Assembly (NCBI RefSeq): GCF_037975245.1
Contig: NC_092569.1
Location: forward strand, 7,994,501 to 8,058,500
DNA: 64,000 nt
Source: Apostichopus japonicus
Lineage: Eukaryota; Echinodermata; Holothuroidea; Aspidochirotida; Stichopodidae
Direction: 5' to 3'
Position 1 is the stretch's first letter. Every line of letters starts with the position of its first letter. Position numbers and translations under genes: made by a program. The notes below the pieces were generated by a model. That model saw only the letters and a program-made list of their open reading frames with translations. It was not told the origin of the DNA and ran no database searches. Positions 1-10,897 of the stretch are shown one piece after another.

Positions 1-1
1 G

Positions 2-891
2 TTTGAGGTTCAAGTTGGTGTCAGACAAGGATGCCTACTATCTCCCTGTCTCTTCAACATCTACCTGGAGTTTGTCATGAAAGAGATACAAAATCTTGAC
101 TCAGGTCTGAAGATGGGCAACATGTGTATAAACAACATCCGTTATGCCGATGACACCACTCTCATAGAAATGGACCTTGACAGCCTACAGGAGGCCACCA
201 ACAAACTTCAAGAAGCATGCACAAGATGGGGAATGAAAATCAACCCAACAAAGTGTAAAATAATGTCTGAAGACACCAAAGATGTTCTCCTTAACCAAGT
301 ACCTGTTGAGAAAGTTGACAACTTTGTCTTCCTGGGCAGCAATGTCCCCTCAATGGAAGAAGACGTCAAACGCCGCATAAGGTTGGCTTCCTGGGCTATT
401 GGAAGACTGAAAAATACCATCTGGTCAAACCATGACATCACCAGATCCCTGAAAGTAAGGATTTACCAGGCCCTCATTCTGCCAATAGCAACATACAGTT
501 CTGAATCCTGGGCACTCCGTGAAAAAGATCGTCATCGACTTGATGTCTTTGAAATGAGATGTCTCAGAGCAATACTGGGTGTTTCCATCCTAGATAAAGT
601 GAGGAACAACACCATCAGACAAAGGCTGAATGTACCATCAATGCTGCAATCTGCAAGAGACGCCTGAAATGGGCCGGCCATGTCTTTAGGATGCCGGAGC
701 ATCAGCTTCCATACCAAGCATTCAAGAATGACTTCAGCAAGTCAAGACCTCCAGGACGACCACCTTCAAGATGGAAGGACCTAATCCAGAAAGACCGTAT
801 GACAACCCAAGCTGCTGAAAGATGCGCAGCAGATAGACCAGATTGGAGGAGGATTACTCGCCAGAGGGCAAAGGGACACAGCGTCTGCACC
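2..891 (+). pseudogene. Non-LTR (LINE) reverse transcriptase, 3' part, broken
   Basis: The frame is open from the window edge, so the 5' part lies outside. It shows the RT block GVRQGCLLSP near base 17, then the catalytic YADDT box at about 140-160, then a thumb/C-terminal region with the LINE-type segment VDNFVFLGS and a stretch ending SARDA at a stop (665-667). Reading resumes in another frame from 661 as RLKWAGHVFRM, followed by GRPPSRWKDL and DRPDWRRI, up to the stop at 889-891. This tail is typical of RTE-like and related LINEs. The frameshift near 655-661 kills the copy. The exact clade is uncertain. No endonuclease domain is visible because the window starts inside RT. Confidence 0.85.
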
Positions 892-895
892 TAAG

Positions 896-2044
896 TCAGT
901 CAGTCACTCCAATATTATCCCAGACAAAAGTCAAAGATTTACCAGGGACTATAGTAGCAGGGAGTGTGTCTGTATGATCAAGATATTGTTGAGCTAGGGC
1001 TGTGTCATGTTCAAGCACCACATAATGGGAGAAGCAGTGACCTAGTCCATTCAACAGTCCTATCAGGTGAGCCGACCAAGTCATATGCGAACAGCCATTC
1101 CGAGGGAAAGATATTTTGGCATCATCTTTCGTTTGAAAGCAAGTTGCATAACATCTTGAGACACAGAAAGTAATTTATGGTGAAAAGGAGCCTTCAACTT
1201 TCACTTTACTGGTGATGACTGGTTCTTCAGAAGCACCAACCACCCAAGCTAGGAAGTTGTAGAGCTTAGTTGGAACTACATGTTCAGCATTAGACAAATT
1301 TCAAGCAGCTGCTGTTGGTGGCCATTCATAGGCTCGAACTGATGCTGTGTGACTGAACTTTTCAAATTCTGAGCAGACATATACAGGTCACTAATCAATG
1401 TTGGTGCTGAATTCTTCACAAAGGTGATGTCATCCGCAGTGTCACTTGTTTTCTGACGAATTGTCGTCTTCAAATGGAAGATTTTCAACAAAATTAGCAG
1501 CTGTTAAGTTGTCGCTGTAAACTAAACAACTTAGATTCTTCCTTGATGGCCTCAGGAAGACAAGTTGGTGATATGCTCCCTTCAACCAGTGTTGAAGAGA
1601 ATATGTCCTATAATTTACAGCCCAGATTTAAAAATTTGCTGATAATACCTTTAAAGATTTGCAACAATTTGGTAAGTCTAAAAACATCTCTGTATTCTTC
1701 ACAATTTTCTTTTCCACAATATCATAACAAAATATGTCATAGACTTTCTGGTACTGTTTTTTACCAAGCACATCATCCTGCTTCTCTTTGGTAGAAAGGA
1801 CTGACGTAATGTTGATAACAAGTCCTATGGTACTTTGCCTAAAGTGCCACTAGATCTTGACCTCTGATATGAAGCAATAACTTGTCATCATTCATGACTT
1901 GTGCCTCTGTCTGCAAGGACCCAGATGTAACCGTATGGCACTCTACTAGTATTTCTTTACTTCGTTTTTTTTTTAGAGAGTCAGTGATATAACTGAATTT
2001 CTGACATATTATACATACTGGAGGCAGAATGTGACCACTGTGTA
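896..2044 (-). pseudogene. Decayed CIICQK / KYHRTC zinc-finger-like family gene
   Basis: Read on the minus strand, the order is a CIICQK cysteine pair (about 2000-2020), a charged linker, GQDLVAL followed by a stop and then AKYHRTC (about 1820-1855), then EKQDDVLG, LVYSDNLTA near 1500, KLYNFLAWVVGASEEP near 1220-1265, and TWSAHLIGLLNGLGHC near 1000-1085. I recognise this order from an uncharacterised multicopy invertebrate ORF family whose members begin with CxxC and an EAKYHR-C motif. No function is known to me. At least one in-frame stop and several frameshifts make this a pseudogene. The N-terminal part appears to continue beyond the insertion at 2045-3755, with a candidate ATG at 3807-3809. 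Confidence 0.6.
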
Positions 2045-2103
2045 CATAGGCGTACGGGACCATTGGGGGGGCAGAACTTTTTGTGCCCGAAAGTTCCTGT
2101 GAC

Positions 2104-2198
2104 ACTATCTAAGCGGAGCGCCACCATTGGTTGGCGCGTAGCGTACAAGAAAATTTTTGGCAAACAATGCCTCTCAGATTGCCTGAAACGGCACTTCT
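2104..2198 (-). repeat. Shared hairpin module, copy 1
   Basis: Inside element C. It reads ACTATCTAAGCGGAGC, then the palindromic GCGCCACC...GGTTGGCGC, an A-rich stretch, and a CAGATTG / GGCACTTC block. The ACTATCT edge lies 59 bp from the element's left terminus. Confidence 0.85.
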
Positions 2199-2586
2199 GA
2201 GGCCTTGCAAGTTGCATCTAAACATTCTTTATTTTATAATCTCACGTTTTAGAAATTTACACTTCCCCAAAAATTTGGTAAATTAGAAGAAGAAAAACAG
2301 GTAACATCACTTTGAAGGGGAAAAATGGGACAGTATATTTTTTAAGCTCCTATTTAGTTACCTTATTTATTATTTTAACACAGTACTCAGCTACCTCCAG
2401 GAAAACATACATTGTTCAACGACACGTAGGCAGGATAATGTCGCTGTGTCGGGTGAGACTGCAATTTGTCTCACAAAAAAGGTATAAAATATAACAAAGA
2501 ATATGATAAACCTGCACTCCCCCCCCCCCACCATCCATGAAAAAGAAAATGTTTCTTATAAACACTCATGTTGGGGATGTCCAGGT

Positions 2587-3240
2587 GAAGGGCGGCTGAA
2601 GCACTTTTAATCTGGGGGGGGGGTAAAAGACAACAAAGGGCACTTTGCAGAAATTCGATTGGACTGATGCAGCCTTATATTTAGTACCCTTTATAACTCT
2701 TATTGCGTTATCATATTATTTGTGTATACACATCACTCCATCAACACCCCCCCCCCCCCAAAGGAAAATATGCATATAAGCACTGCAATATCCAATGCAC
2801 AAATTGGAAAACCAAGAACAAGTTTTCTTTTGAGACAAAATGAGGTGAAATCATGCTAGTTGCTAATGTAGGAATCTTCTGAATTAGAGTTAATATGCTA
2901 ATGTTAATATCTTAACAAATTTTTTCCATTCGAAATAGCTTTGAGTTTGCCCCACAGAAATTCATTAAAAGTCACGGGCTTATTCAGGATTTGCAAAGTT
3001 GTATGCACGACTATCTGAGCGGAGCACCACCATCGGTTGGTGCGGAGTGTACTAGAAAATTTTGGTTTTACAAACCCCTCAGATGGCCGGAAACGGCCCT
3101 TCCCGAGTGTTCATTCTGGTTCCCTGGCCTCTTGCTAACTTGAGGCACCTCAATTTTTATGTAGAAAAAAGGCACATTTTTAACCTGAGGCAAAGTGGGG
3201 GGCACATGCCCCCTGTGCCCCCCTGGTTCCGCCACCCTTG
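2587..3240. mobile_element. hAT-like element D nested inside element C
   Basis: The 8-bp flank GTCCAGGT is exactly repeated at 2579-2586 and 3241-3248. Imperfect terminal inverted repeats: left GAAGGGCGGCTGAAGC, right complement CAAGGGTGGCGGAACC (12 of 16). The 654-bp body has poly-C/poly-G runs near 2615 and 2746 and one hairpin module, and no coding capacity. Confidence 0.8.
3010..3104 (-). repeat. Shared hairpin module, copy 2
   Basis: Inside element D. It reads ACTATCTGAGCGGAGC, then ACCACCATCGGTTGGT, an AAAATTTTGG block, then CAGATGGCCGGAAACGG. This copy has transitions in the hairpin arms (GCACCACC...GGTTGGTGC), and the changes on both arms are compensatory, so the stem still pairs. 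Confidence 0.8.
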
Positions 3241-3417
3241 GTCCAGGTAAACAATTGACTAGTTAGAAAAAAATTGATCGTGCAAAAAGCGTGGTAGCCC
3301 AGATGAACTGCGCTTACGGTGGTGTTACACGGAAATATTCGGGCATCATGATGCTAAATAAAGAAAATCATAGAATTGTCGGGCAAAAATTTGAAAAGAT
3401 TCGGGCAAGCTACTGCA

Positions 3418-3419
<2 letters not shown>

Positions 3420-3466
<47 letters not shown>

Positions 3467-3712
3467 TATTTCCAGAGGACAAGAAATTCGGGCAAAAGTC
3501 CTGAAAAATTCGGGCAGCCTAAGAGGAGAAAAAAAAAAAAAATATATATATATATTTTTTTTTCCAAGAAATTCGGGCAAAAGTCCTGAAAAATTCGCGC
3601 AGCCTAAGCGGAAAAAAATAAAATAAAATATATATATATATTTTTTTTCTCCCCTTAGGCTGCCCGAATTTTTCAGGACTTTTGCCCGAATTTCTTGTCC
3701 TCTGGAAATTTG
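3420..3712. repeat. (TA)n tract plus direct and inverted repeats forming a long hairpin
   Basis: A (TA)n run at 3420-3467 is followed by a ~58-bp arm (3468-3525), a direct second copy (about 3565-3608), and an inverted copy (about 3652-3712). All share TTCGGGCAAAAGTCCTGAAA and are separated by A- and T-rich stretches. The arms could fold into a strong hairpin. The long reading frames here, rich in Tyr-Ile or Lys, are products of this repeat and not genes. Confidence 0.85.
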
Positions 3713-3809
3713 GGGGGGAGTCTGCCCCCCCTGTCCCCCGCCTCGTACGCCTATGACTGTGTAATGTGTGTTCTGATCTCAACAGATTTGGGGCTGGTAC
3801 TTGATCCAT

Positions 3810-5798
3810 TGATTCTGTTGACAGAGATTTAATATTTAAGATTTATTTAAAGTTTATTTGTGATACACAATTAGACTTGTTTATGTGAGGGAATCTGTGC
3901 GTTCCATGGCAAGTAGCCATGAGTCATTTCCGGCTCGAACAAGGGTTCATGTGTGTTACGCAATATAGCCCACTGGAAATAGCTCAGTTAGCGTGCCCAC
4001 TATATATTTTACAACGAATCTGCAAGCAGGAATAGTTTACCAAAAGTTTTAGTTTTAAGTAATAAACGAGCATGTGATGCACTACGACACTCACATTGTT
4101 GATGCTTCGAGGTAAATATATCTTTCGTTAACCTGTTAAGTTCTTGTAGCACTGGAGTTATTCAGTGATCGTATATTTATATAATATTATTGACCATTTT
4201 CGTATCAGTAAAGCTTGGCTAGGGTCCGCTATCCTACTGTACAGATTACGCCGGGATAGGGAAGCCCTATTCTAATGTTATGTTGAGTAGACATACTGTA
4301 GGTTACATATACTTATATTTAACTTGTTTTATTGAAGATGTATCTTTATAAATAATCTACAGGTTTACTTAAGGGTCGATTTCACATTAATATTTTAAAG
4401 GAATGTTATACTCAAGAGATAATTCTAAGAGCCAGTTACGTAAGAGGCTCACATACACAAGGTGGGGATTATGTTCTGAGAGAGCGCCCTCTGTTTCTGC
4501 TAAGATGGCGGCGCCCATGTAACATTAAATTTATAGTATTGTATATGTATACAGAATGAGGTTCTTAACGTGTAGTTACCTAACGTAACATAACAGCATG
4601 GCCACACCATGTGCATCTGTATTTCTAAGTGCTTTTTCTATATTATCAGTATTCTTTCTCTTTATTTTACTTTTAACAATTAAGACTTAAGAGATATTTT
4701 CTCTTAGCATATTTAAGACATGACTACCCACTTAAAGGGATAGTACAGTTATAGCTTTAAAGTGATGGTATGCATAATAGTTAAGTTTCCTTCCCTTTGA
4801 CCAAATTCAATGGTTCGTATTAATTTCGCCATGCACTATCTGAGTTAGTATTGTTTTACTAAAATGGTATAACTAAAAGCATTATATATGTTTGGGAGTT
4901 AAGCTGTATATGGGCAATATTCTTTTGTTTAGTATTAAGTTGTTGTTATTGACAGACGTGTCAGGGATGTAATATTTGCAGCTACTTGTACTATGTATTG
5001 TTATACGTTTGATTAATACCACTGCTAGTTAAGTTAGAGATATCATAAAGATGTCAGTGCATGTACACCTTTTTGGCCTTGGTTTTAGGTGACGTTAATA
5101 TTTTGCCTCTAGAGTGCATATATATACTGTATAGTCATTTTCCTATTTTTCACTTTTACTTATTTCTTCTCTTTGCAGTGTGTCAGGGGGTTTCTTTTGA
5201 TTCTTACCCACTGCCCTCTTGATTTTACCAATTATATCCAATTTCATGTTTAAATACATGGTGCCACCAGACCATTGGTGAAACACAAAATCTGTTGTTT
5301 ATTCTGTCTACTACATCCTCACAATTACTTCACCTGAAGTAATTTAAGGTTGGTGTGAATTACTTTAATGTTGCATAGATGATAGTTTAAAAAAGAGATA
5401 TGCAACATTACAACAAATTTCCACATTAAAAAACAAAACAGTGGAGGATAATGCTTGAATAGAATATGCTCAAATATGCTGCATGCCATGAGTAGGGTTC
5501 GTGTGTGTGCGTGTGTGTGGTCACGTCAAAACACCCTAAATAGAGTCGTCTCACAGAGGGCTAATATCCAATACGAGTTGCCAAGTTCCCAAAATTCAAT
5601 GAATTTTTCCACTCATGCATTTTGGAGGTGACGTTAACATTTTTACATGTGTTTACAAGTTGTTGTAAAGGCTTTCTTGTTAATAACAAGGAAGTAAACA
5701 CTTAATATCAATGTATATGCATAACATCTTTAATCAAACACACCCCGGCATTGTTACGAACGCAGGATTCTGCGTCCTTGACACAAACTCTTCAAATT
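3810..5798. other. Non-coding stretch, no gene recognised
   Basis: About 2 kb of AT-rich sequence with stops in all frames. It contains TGTTACGCAATA at about 3955, AAGATGGCGGC at about 4503, and a GT-rich run at 5501-5520. The TGTTACG start and AAGATGGCGG motif also occur at 51303 and 51597, so both may be old LTR-like fragments, but no paired LTR is visible. Nothing else is supportable. Confidence 0.4.
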
Positions 5799-5832
5799 GC
5801 TTGCGTCCCGCGGACGCAAACTTTTTTTTTTT
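5799..5832 (+). repeat. CTTGCGTCC...GGACGCAAAC palindrome with poly-T, copy 1
   Basis: A short palindrome (GCGTCCCGCGGACGC) ends in a T run. A related copy in the same orientation lies 1.39 kb downstream (7194-7223), and a third related GCAGGA/TGCGTCC palindrome is at 5761-5777. Confidence 0.6.
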
Positions 5833-7193
5833 AGAAACAAACCCAAGTACACGCTCACAACGAGGTCAACGGAAAACGTAACAAAACACATTTTTGAATG
5901 AACATCTTTCATTATTTCTTTTTAGGAAAAAAAAAATTTTTCTGACAAGAACCAAAAGTTCTCCTACTTCTACAGATCATTGAATTTGTTTGAAAATAAA
6001 TATATCATAACAATCAACCACAAGGAATAGGGTTAACAACACACCATTACGGAGATTTTCATGCTAAATACAGACAATGATGCTTTTCAAAAATTACCAT
6101 GATTTGATTGGTTAATAGTCCCCATCCATTGTCTGTGAAAACAATTGCATCTGTAGTGCTCAAAGAACATGTAGTTTGTTGTGTAACAAAAATTACTTGA
6201 ACGTTACTTTGCCCCTTTTGAAGAGGTAGTGAAGTTTGTGGTATAGGCTATCATGTGTGTGCATTCCAATATCATAACGTTAGGCCTTGTCACATACAGT
6301 ACGTATAGCTTTTGACAACGAAGATGCACTTGCATTGTGTCTGAGACTATCACGTAATATTTGAATCATTGTTTTGATCAGAAAATGTTAATGAGTGGAG
6401 ATAATCTATGAATTTTGTGGGAAGCTTACATCTCTGATCCTGAACAGGATATTTAAGCTCACAGTATGTTTCTTCCCTCAGCATTAAGAGTTGCTAATGT
6501 AGAATGTGCATTCTTACCATCAGTAGTTTCTGTTGCAAAAACTGTTTGCGGTCCAATTAACCATGTGCTTAAGTAAATGTTATTTTTGCACAAAATTCGT
6601 GTGTAAACTAATATACTTAATAACATTGAACTGATTTTTTTAAAATCTACATTGCGTAAAAAGCTTTTCACATAGACCTGTGTATTTTCGTATAGATGAT
6701 TGCTTGCAAAGAGCCAAGGATAAGTTGGATCAGATTTTAAGGATTTGCACATGTGTAGTTGAAAATAAAGCTCGAACAGGCATGTACATGCAGTAGTAGT
6801 ACAGTGAACTGGTGATTTAGCGAGAGATATAATATGCACACTGTAGGTACTGGGATTTTTGAAGAGTTGGTTGTTGGAATCGCTGCAAGGTCAAAGCACT
6901 GAGCTACTACGGAGTTGGCAAGTAGGGAAGTACAAGGGCGGATGAAAGAGGGGGACTGGGGACAAAAATTGGTTGAAACGGCAGGGTAGTCGAAAGGAGG
7001 GGCACGCCGGGCCGCCCCTGGAAAACAGCGAAGCTAAGGCACTGAGAATTTCTGCCCTATATATTGTGTATAACATTCACAAAGTATAGGCAGTGATACT
7101 ACACTAGTATTAGTAACAGTAGGTCATACGATTAACGTAATATGTTTTAATAGGGATGCAAGCTTTTTTTAAGGGGCGCAAACATTTTCGGGG
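5833..7193. other. Non-coding stretch between two GCGTCC palindromes
   Basis: No recognisable coding region. A C/G-rich MITE-like fragment at about 6932-7020 starts CAAGGGCGGATGAAAG and ends GGCCGCCCCTG, resembling the ends of the hAT-like elements here, but no matching 8-bp flanks are visible, so I do not call it a complete element. Confidence 0.4.
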
Positions 7194-7223
7194 GCTTGCG
7201 TCCCTGGGATGCAAACTTTTTTT
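7194..7223 (+). repeat. CTTGCGTCC...GGATGCAAAC palindrome with poly-T, copy 2
   Basis: Same orientation as the copy at 5799-5832. It lies a few bases beyond the 3' limit of the gypsy-type relic, so it may mark the breakpoint that removed the integrase region. Confidence 0.55.
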
Positions 7224-7234
7224 CTCTAATAAAA

Positions 7235-8298
7235 TTACTGCACCCGTACTTCAAGTCCGTATGGGAGAAGGGTTGTTTGTCGTGGTTTTGCTTTCAATCC
7301 ACTAGCCAGGATCTGCTCGAATAATACAGACGCTGGTTCCTCCCCATGAGAGATCTTGCGACTAAGGGAGTCTGCATATTGGTTGCTCTTCCCTGATATG
7401 TACTTCACAGTTGACCTGAACGCTGACAGTTCAACCATCCATCTAGTCTCTGTCGACCCCAGTTTGGTAGAGGTGTGGAGGTAACTCAGTGGGTTGGTGT
7501 CTGTCCACACTTCAAAATCAGCACCAACAGAAGATCCCAGAACTTCTTTGTGATCATCCACTTGAAAGCCAGCAACTCCAGCTTCATGCTGCTGTAGTTT
7601 TCCATGTTTCTTTCGTTGGGTCTGAGTCCTCTACTTGCATATGGCAACACAACAACCTTATCTCCTTGTTTCTGTGACAGGATTGCCCCAAGTCCAAGAA
7701 AGCTAGAATCAGTCTCCCCGATATAAGACTTGGTGAAATCTGGGGAACCCAAAATGGGTGAAGTGGTGAGTTTTGTATTTAGCCCTTCAAAAGCTTCATC
7801 ATGCGCTTGTTCTCACTTTTCTTGAAATGGTTGCGATACAGATTGTGCGTTATGAACTTGTGTATTTCCTGCGAGTGCATGGAGTGGGGCACTGATTTTG
7901 GCATAAGCTGGAACAAAACGACGGTAGTAGCCTGTAAGGCCCAGGAAACTCCTTAGCTCCTTCTCATTTGCTGGCTTTGATCACTCTTCTACCGCTCAGA
8001 TCTTTTCTGGGTCGGTTGACACCCCTTCACTGGAAACAACATGACCAAGATACGGAACCTTCTCTCTAAATAGCTAGCACTTGCTGGGTATTAGTTTCAG
8101 GTTGTGTCTCGTCTCCTTTACTGTTGAGATAAACACAAGGATGTCGTCGAGATAGATAAGCAAAGACTGCATGTTCTGATCTCCAAAAATATGATCCATA
8201 AGTCTCATGAAGGTGGCGGATGCAATACAGAGACCAAATGGCATCCTCAGGTGTTCATAGAGGCCCCCAGTGCCAGCTCCGAATGCGGTTTTCTCTAT
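7235..8298 (-). pseudogene. gypsy-type pol: RT palm/thumb and RNase H
   Basis: On the minus strand, immediately left of the insertion, the frame shows LRMPFGL (about 8230-8250), the catalytic YLDDILVF (about 8130-8155), YLGHVVSSEGV (about 8030-8065) and FLGLTGYYRR (about 7915-7945), all diagnostic of Ty3/gypsy RT. RNase H follows with ETDSSFLGLGAILSQKQ (about 7675-7725) and YSSMKLELLAFKW (about 7555-7600). In-frame stops interrupt the RT region (e.g. after PSKC near 8080). The frame ends at 7235 without a recognisable integrase. Confidence 0.85.
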
Positions 8299-8530
8299 GT
8301 CATGCTCAGTGGCGGAGCGTCCATACAGTCAGGGGGGGCAGAGGCCCCCCCTGGCGGGACTCAAATGGACTACTGGCGCCCTTTTTAGCTCATTACCACT
8401 TTTTACTTATTCTAGATTATTGACTTTTTTATTGAGCTCTCATCTACTTATTGAAATTTGTCACATTTTGTTGGTGTAATTTGGCAATGACACCTATTTA
8501 TTCTTCGTTTATCTGCAAATTAGCCAGGCC

Positions 8531-8626
8531 GGGAAAGGGTCATTTCCCGCGATCCAGGGAGTATCTTTACTCAAAAATTTTCTGCACGCTACGCGCCAAC
8601 CAGTGGTGGCACTATGCTTAGATAGT
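8531..8626 (+). repeat. Shared hairpin module, copy 3
   Basis: Belongs to outer element A. It has GGGAAAGGGTCATTTCCC, GATCCAGGGAGTATC, an AAAATTTTCTGCACGC block, and GCGCCAACCAGTGGTGGC, ending TTAGATAGT. Ignoring the later insertion, it lies about 60 bp from the right terminus. Confidence 0.85.
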
Positions 8627-9149
8627 GTCGAAAGCAGTGGCGGCGGAACCGGGGGGGCTTGGGGGGGCTCAGCCCCCCAATGAAAAAGTTGAGGGGGCAA
8701 ATGCATGATAAGCCCCCCCAATATTTACCAAGGCTCCGAAACGTATATCTGCCCATTTTTCAATGCATACTTGTCAATGCATACTTGTGTGATGACATTT
8801 GGTAAACAATTATTTGTCATTTTGAGTAAGGTGCATTTTCATTGGACCTGGTAGATTTGGTTGCGACTCAGCCAATGTCATCTCCCTCCTTTATAGTTGC
8901 AAGTGCCCCCAGGTCACCTATATTGGCGAAACCAAGTTCAGGCATCGGTTCAATAACCACAAACTAAGTATCCGCAATAATAACCCAGGTTATATATATA
9001 TATATATTTTTTTTTTCCATCCATAACCTTTTTGAAGATTGTCACCAGTCACACATCATGTTCGACCTCATTGCATGTCCTATGGATCATTGCTTTTGTA
9101 GGTGATTCTACGTCACGGCCCACAATATCCGACAGCCCCACTTTTGAAG

Positions 9150-9480
9150 GTTTTAAGCCCATTATTTGTTGAGAATTTGAAAATTCACATTTCTTGTGAA
9201 TAAAATCACTTCAGAACATACCCATAATGTTGCACAAAATTCAATCTATGGACAACCAATATAGAAAAACCTCCTTGGACCCCTAACAGACAGGTCAAAA
9301 TTGCACCAGTAGAGGAAAGTATGATGAAGAATGTTGGTGAGGAAATTTTCGAAAATTCAGACACAGTTAATTTATTGGTGTAGAAATATTGCAACCTCTT
9401 ATAATGGCTATTATAAAACTGCGTTGAAGGAAATGAAAAATAGCAGATATTTCCGATATCAGGTATATCAAAACCGAACA
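9150..9480 (-). repeat. Interior repeat shared with 14580-14910 (inverted)
   Basis: The complement of this stretch matches 14580-14910 at clearly related level, e.g. ACACCAATAAAT...AACTGTGTCTGAAT, ACCAACATTCTTCATCATA, TATTGGTTGTCCA and ACAAATAATGGGCTTAAAA. It is therefore an interior shared by element B and the element at 13022-15119, which have different ends. Confidence 0.8.
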
Positions 9481-9745
9481 CTATACACACATAGGCGTAG
9501 GTCCCGTAGGAGGCGGGGGCTGCAGCCCCCCCCCCCCGCAACCAAATTTTCCCCATTTTTTTTCTGGCACCTACTGAAAGAAAAATAAATAGCAATGAAT
9601 AGTTTAAAAATGATCTCCTTGGTTATTAAATAAATATATACGGTAAACGATGGCATGCGATGTAATGACCGATGCTTGCTTATATGATATTGGCATCGAT
9701 ATGTTGGACGCACGCGAAAAATTTTGGCTTTTTTTCGGGCAGGTC

Positions 9746-9880
9746 CAGTGGCGGCGGAACCGGGGAGGCTTGGGGGGGCTCAGCCCCCCAATAAAAAAGT
9801 TGAGGGGGCAAATGCATGATAAGCCCCCCCAATATTTACCAAGGCTCCGAAACGTATATCTGCCCATTTTTCAATGCAAA
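9746..9880 (+). repeat. Second copy of the element B left end
   Basis: Starts CAGTGGCGGCGGAACC and follows 8635-8767 almost base for base through the GGGGGCTCAGCCCCCC stem to CCCATTTTTCAATGCA. The flank GGCAGGTC (9738-9745) has no partner that I can find, so the right end is lost or diverged. Confidence 0.75.
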
Positions 9881-10111
9881 CTTGTCGATCTGTCCGATGC
9901 ACACGTATACTCTATAGGTGTAATAATTTTAGTAATTGCTGGGGGACCCTCGGCCCGTCCCCTGGCTATAGACCATATTGTCACCCCAACCGCGTCTTCA
10001 CGCCCCGTGAAAAGTGGAAGCAGTGAGTGTGAGTACCAGTAAGCGTAACACAACTTCGTCTTAGGCCAATGACTTGCCTCATTTCAGCCAGTTCTCCAAC
10101 ATCCCCTTACT

Positions 10112-10508
10112 TAGTGGCGGAGCGTCCATATTTACAGTCAGGGGGCGGAGGCCCCCCCCGACAGACTCAAATGGACTGCTGGCGCCCTTTTCAGCTTTTC
10201 AATATACTTTTTACTTATTCTCTATTATTGACTATTTTATTGCGCTCTCATATACCTATTGACATTTGTCATATTCTGTTGGTGTAATTTTCCGACAAAA
10301 TGGCGACGACACCTATTTATTCTCCGTTTATCTGCAAATTAGCAAGGCCCGGAAAGGGTCATTTCCTGCAATCTAGGGAGTATCTTTACTCAAAATTTTT
10401 TTGTACGCTCCGCGCCAACCTGTGGTGGCGCTCCGCTTAGATAGTGTCGAAAGCGCCCCTACAGACCATTCTTGCCCCCCCCGACCAATACCCCAAGCTC
10501 CGCCACTG
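10112..10508. mobile_element. Complete hAT-like MITE, same family as element A
   Basis: 397 bp. The 8-bp flank CCCTTACT is exactly repeated at 10104-10111 and 10509-10516. Terminal repeats: left TAGTGGCGGAGC, right complement CAGTGGCGGAGC. The body aligns throughout with element A (8307 onward), including CTGGCGCCCTTTT, TTGGTGTAATTT and CACCTATTTATTCT. It is the youngest layer of the nest and gives the intact layout of this MITE family. Confidence 0.93.
10351..10445 (+). repeat. Shared hairpin module, copy 4
   Basis: Inside the complete MITE. GGAAAGGGTCATTTCC, then GCGCCAACCTGTGGTGGCGC and TTAGATAGT, ending 63 bp from the right terminus. Confidence 0.88.
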
Positions 10509-10684
10509 CCCTTACTACACTCAAAAACGTCTTTGCGAGTACACTACGAGTATAATAGCTACTCTCTTAAAACACCATCGAATATACAAATTACAATGTT
10601 TTTACAGACTTTTACGTGCAATCTGAGAAATTGCAGACTTGAGACCCATATTTTAGGGCTAGGTATTCGCAGCATAAAACACAC

Positions 10685-10780
10685 GGGAAGTGCCGTTTCC
10701 GGCCATCCGGGGGTTTGAAATAACCCAAAATTTTCTTGTACGCTCCGCGCCAATCGATGGTGGCGCTCCGCTTAGATAGT
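10685..10780 (+). repeat. Shared hairpin module, copy 5
   Basis: Belongs to element B. GGGAAGTGCCGTTTCC, then GCGCCAATCGATGGTGGCGC and TTAGATAGT, ending 47 bp from the element's right terminus. Confidence 0.88.
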
Positions 10781-10897
10781 CTCCACACATTAGCCCCCCC
10801 AATAATTTTTCCATTCCGCCGAGCCTGGTCGAAAGCGCCCCTACAGACAATTCTCGCCCCCCCGACCAATACCCCTAGCTCCGCCACTGGTCATACT

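Larger units (their letters stand above)
2045..3755. mobile_element. hAT-like non-autonomous element C (CATAGGCGTACG ends)
   Basis: The 8-bp flank ACTGTGTA is exactly duplicated at 2037-2044 and 3756-3763. The element begins CATAGGCGTACGGG and ends with the complement of CATAGGCGTACGAGG, so the terminal repeats match for 12 bases. An 8-bp target duplication is typical of hAT elements. It contains no transposase. It carries one copy of the shared hairpin module 59 bp from its left end and a second, nested element at 2587-3240. It split the older minus-strand pseudogene: that reading frame meets the insertion at 2045 and reappears at 3764. Confidence 0.88.
8635..10827. mobile_element. hAT-like element B (CAGTGGCGGCGGAACC ends) inside element A
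   Basis: The 8-bp flank GTCGAAAG is exactly repeated at 8627-8634 and 10828-10835. Left end CAGTGGCGGCGGAAC; right-end complement CAGGCTCGGCGGAATGG (11 of 14 matches). Its left 135 bp (poly-G, then a GGCTCAGCCCCCC stem) is repeated at 9746-9880. It contains a (TA)n/T tract at 8994-9016, a region in inverted orientation to 14580-14910, and the nested element 10112-10508. No transposase is seen. Confidence 0.88.
8307..10889. mobile_element. hAT-like element A (CAGTGGCGGAGC ends), with later insertions inside
   Basis: Left end CAGTGGCGGAGCG, right end the complement of CAGTGGCGGAGCTAG. The 8-bp flanks are GTCATGCT (8299-8306) and GTCATACT (10890-10897), one mismatch. Removing the element rejoins the gypsy RT frame across the flank, which independently confirms the boundary. 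The element's own sequence is only about 8307-8634 plus 10836-10889 (~0.38 kb), close in length and sequence to the intact copy at 10112-10508. The rest is a nested insertion. No transposase. Confidence 0.92.

Noticed and set aside
3291-3809. Frames rich in Tyr-Ile and Lys on both strands
   Set aside because: Produced by (TA)n and A/T runs within the inverted repeat at 3420-3712; only the MDQ start region near 3809 may belong to the minus-strand pseudogene.
8191-10887. Many overlapping frames with Gly-Gly-Ala-Glu-Pro-Pro or Pro-rich composition
   Set aside because: They are translations of the poly-G/poly-C stems at hAT-like element ends, in several frames and on both strands, with no domain.
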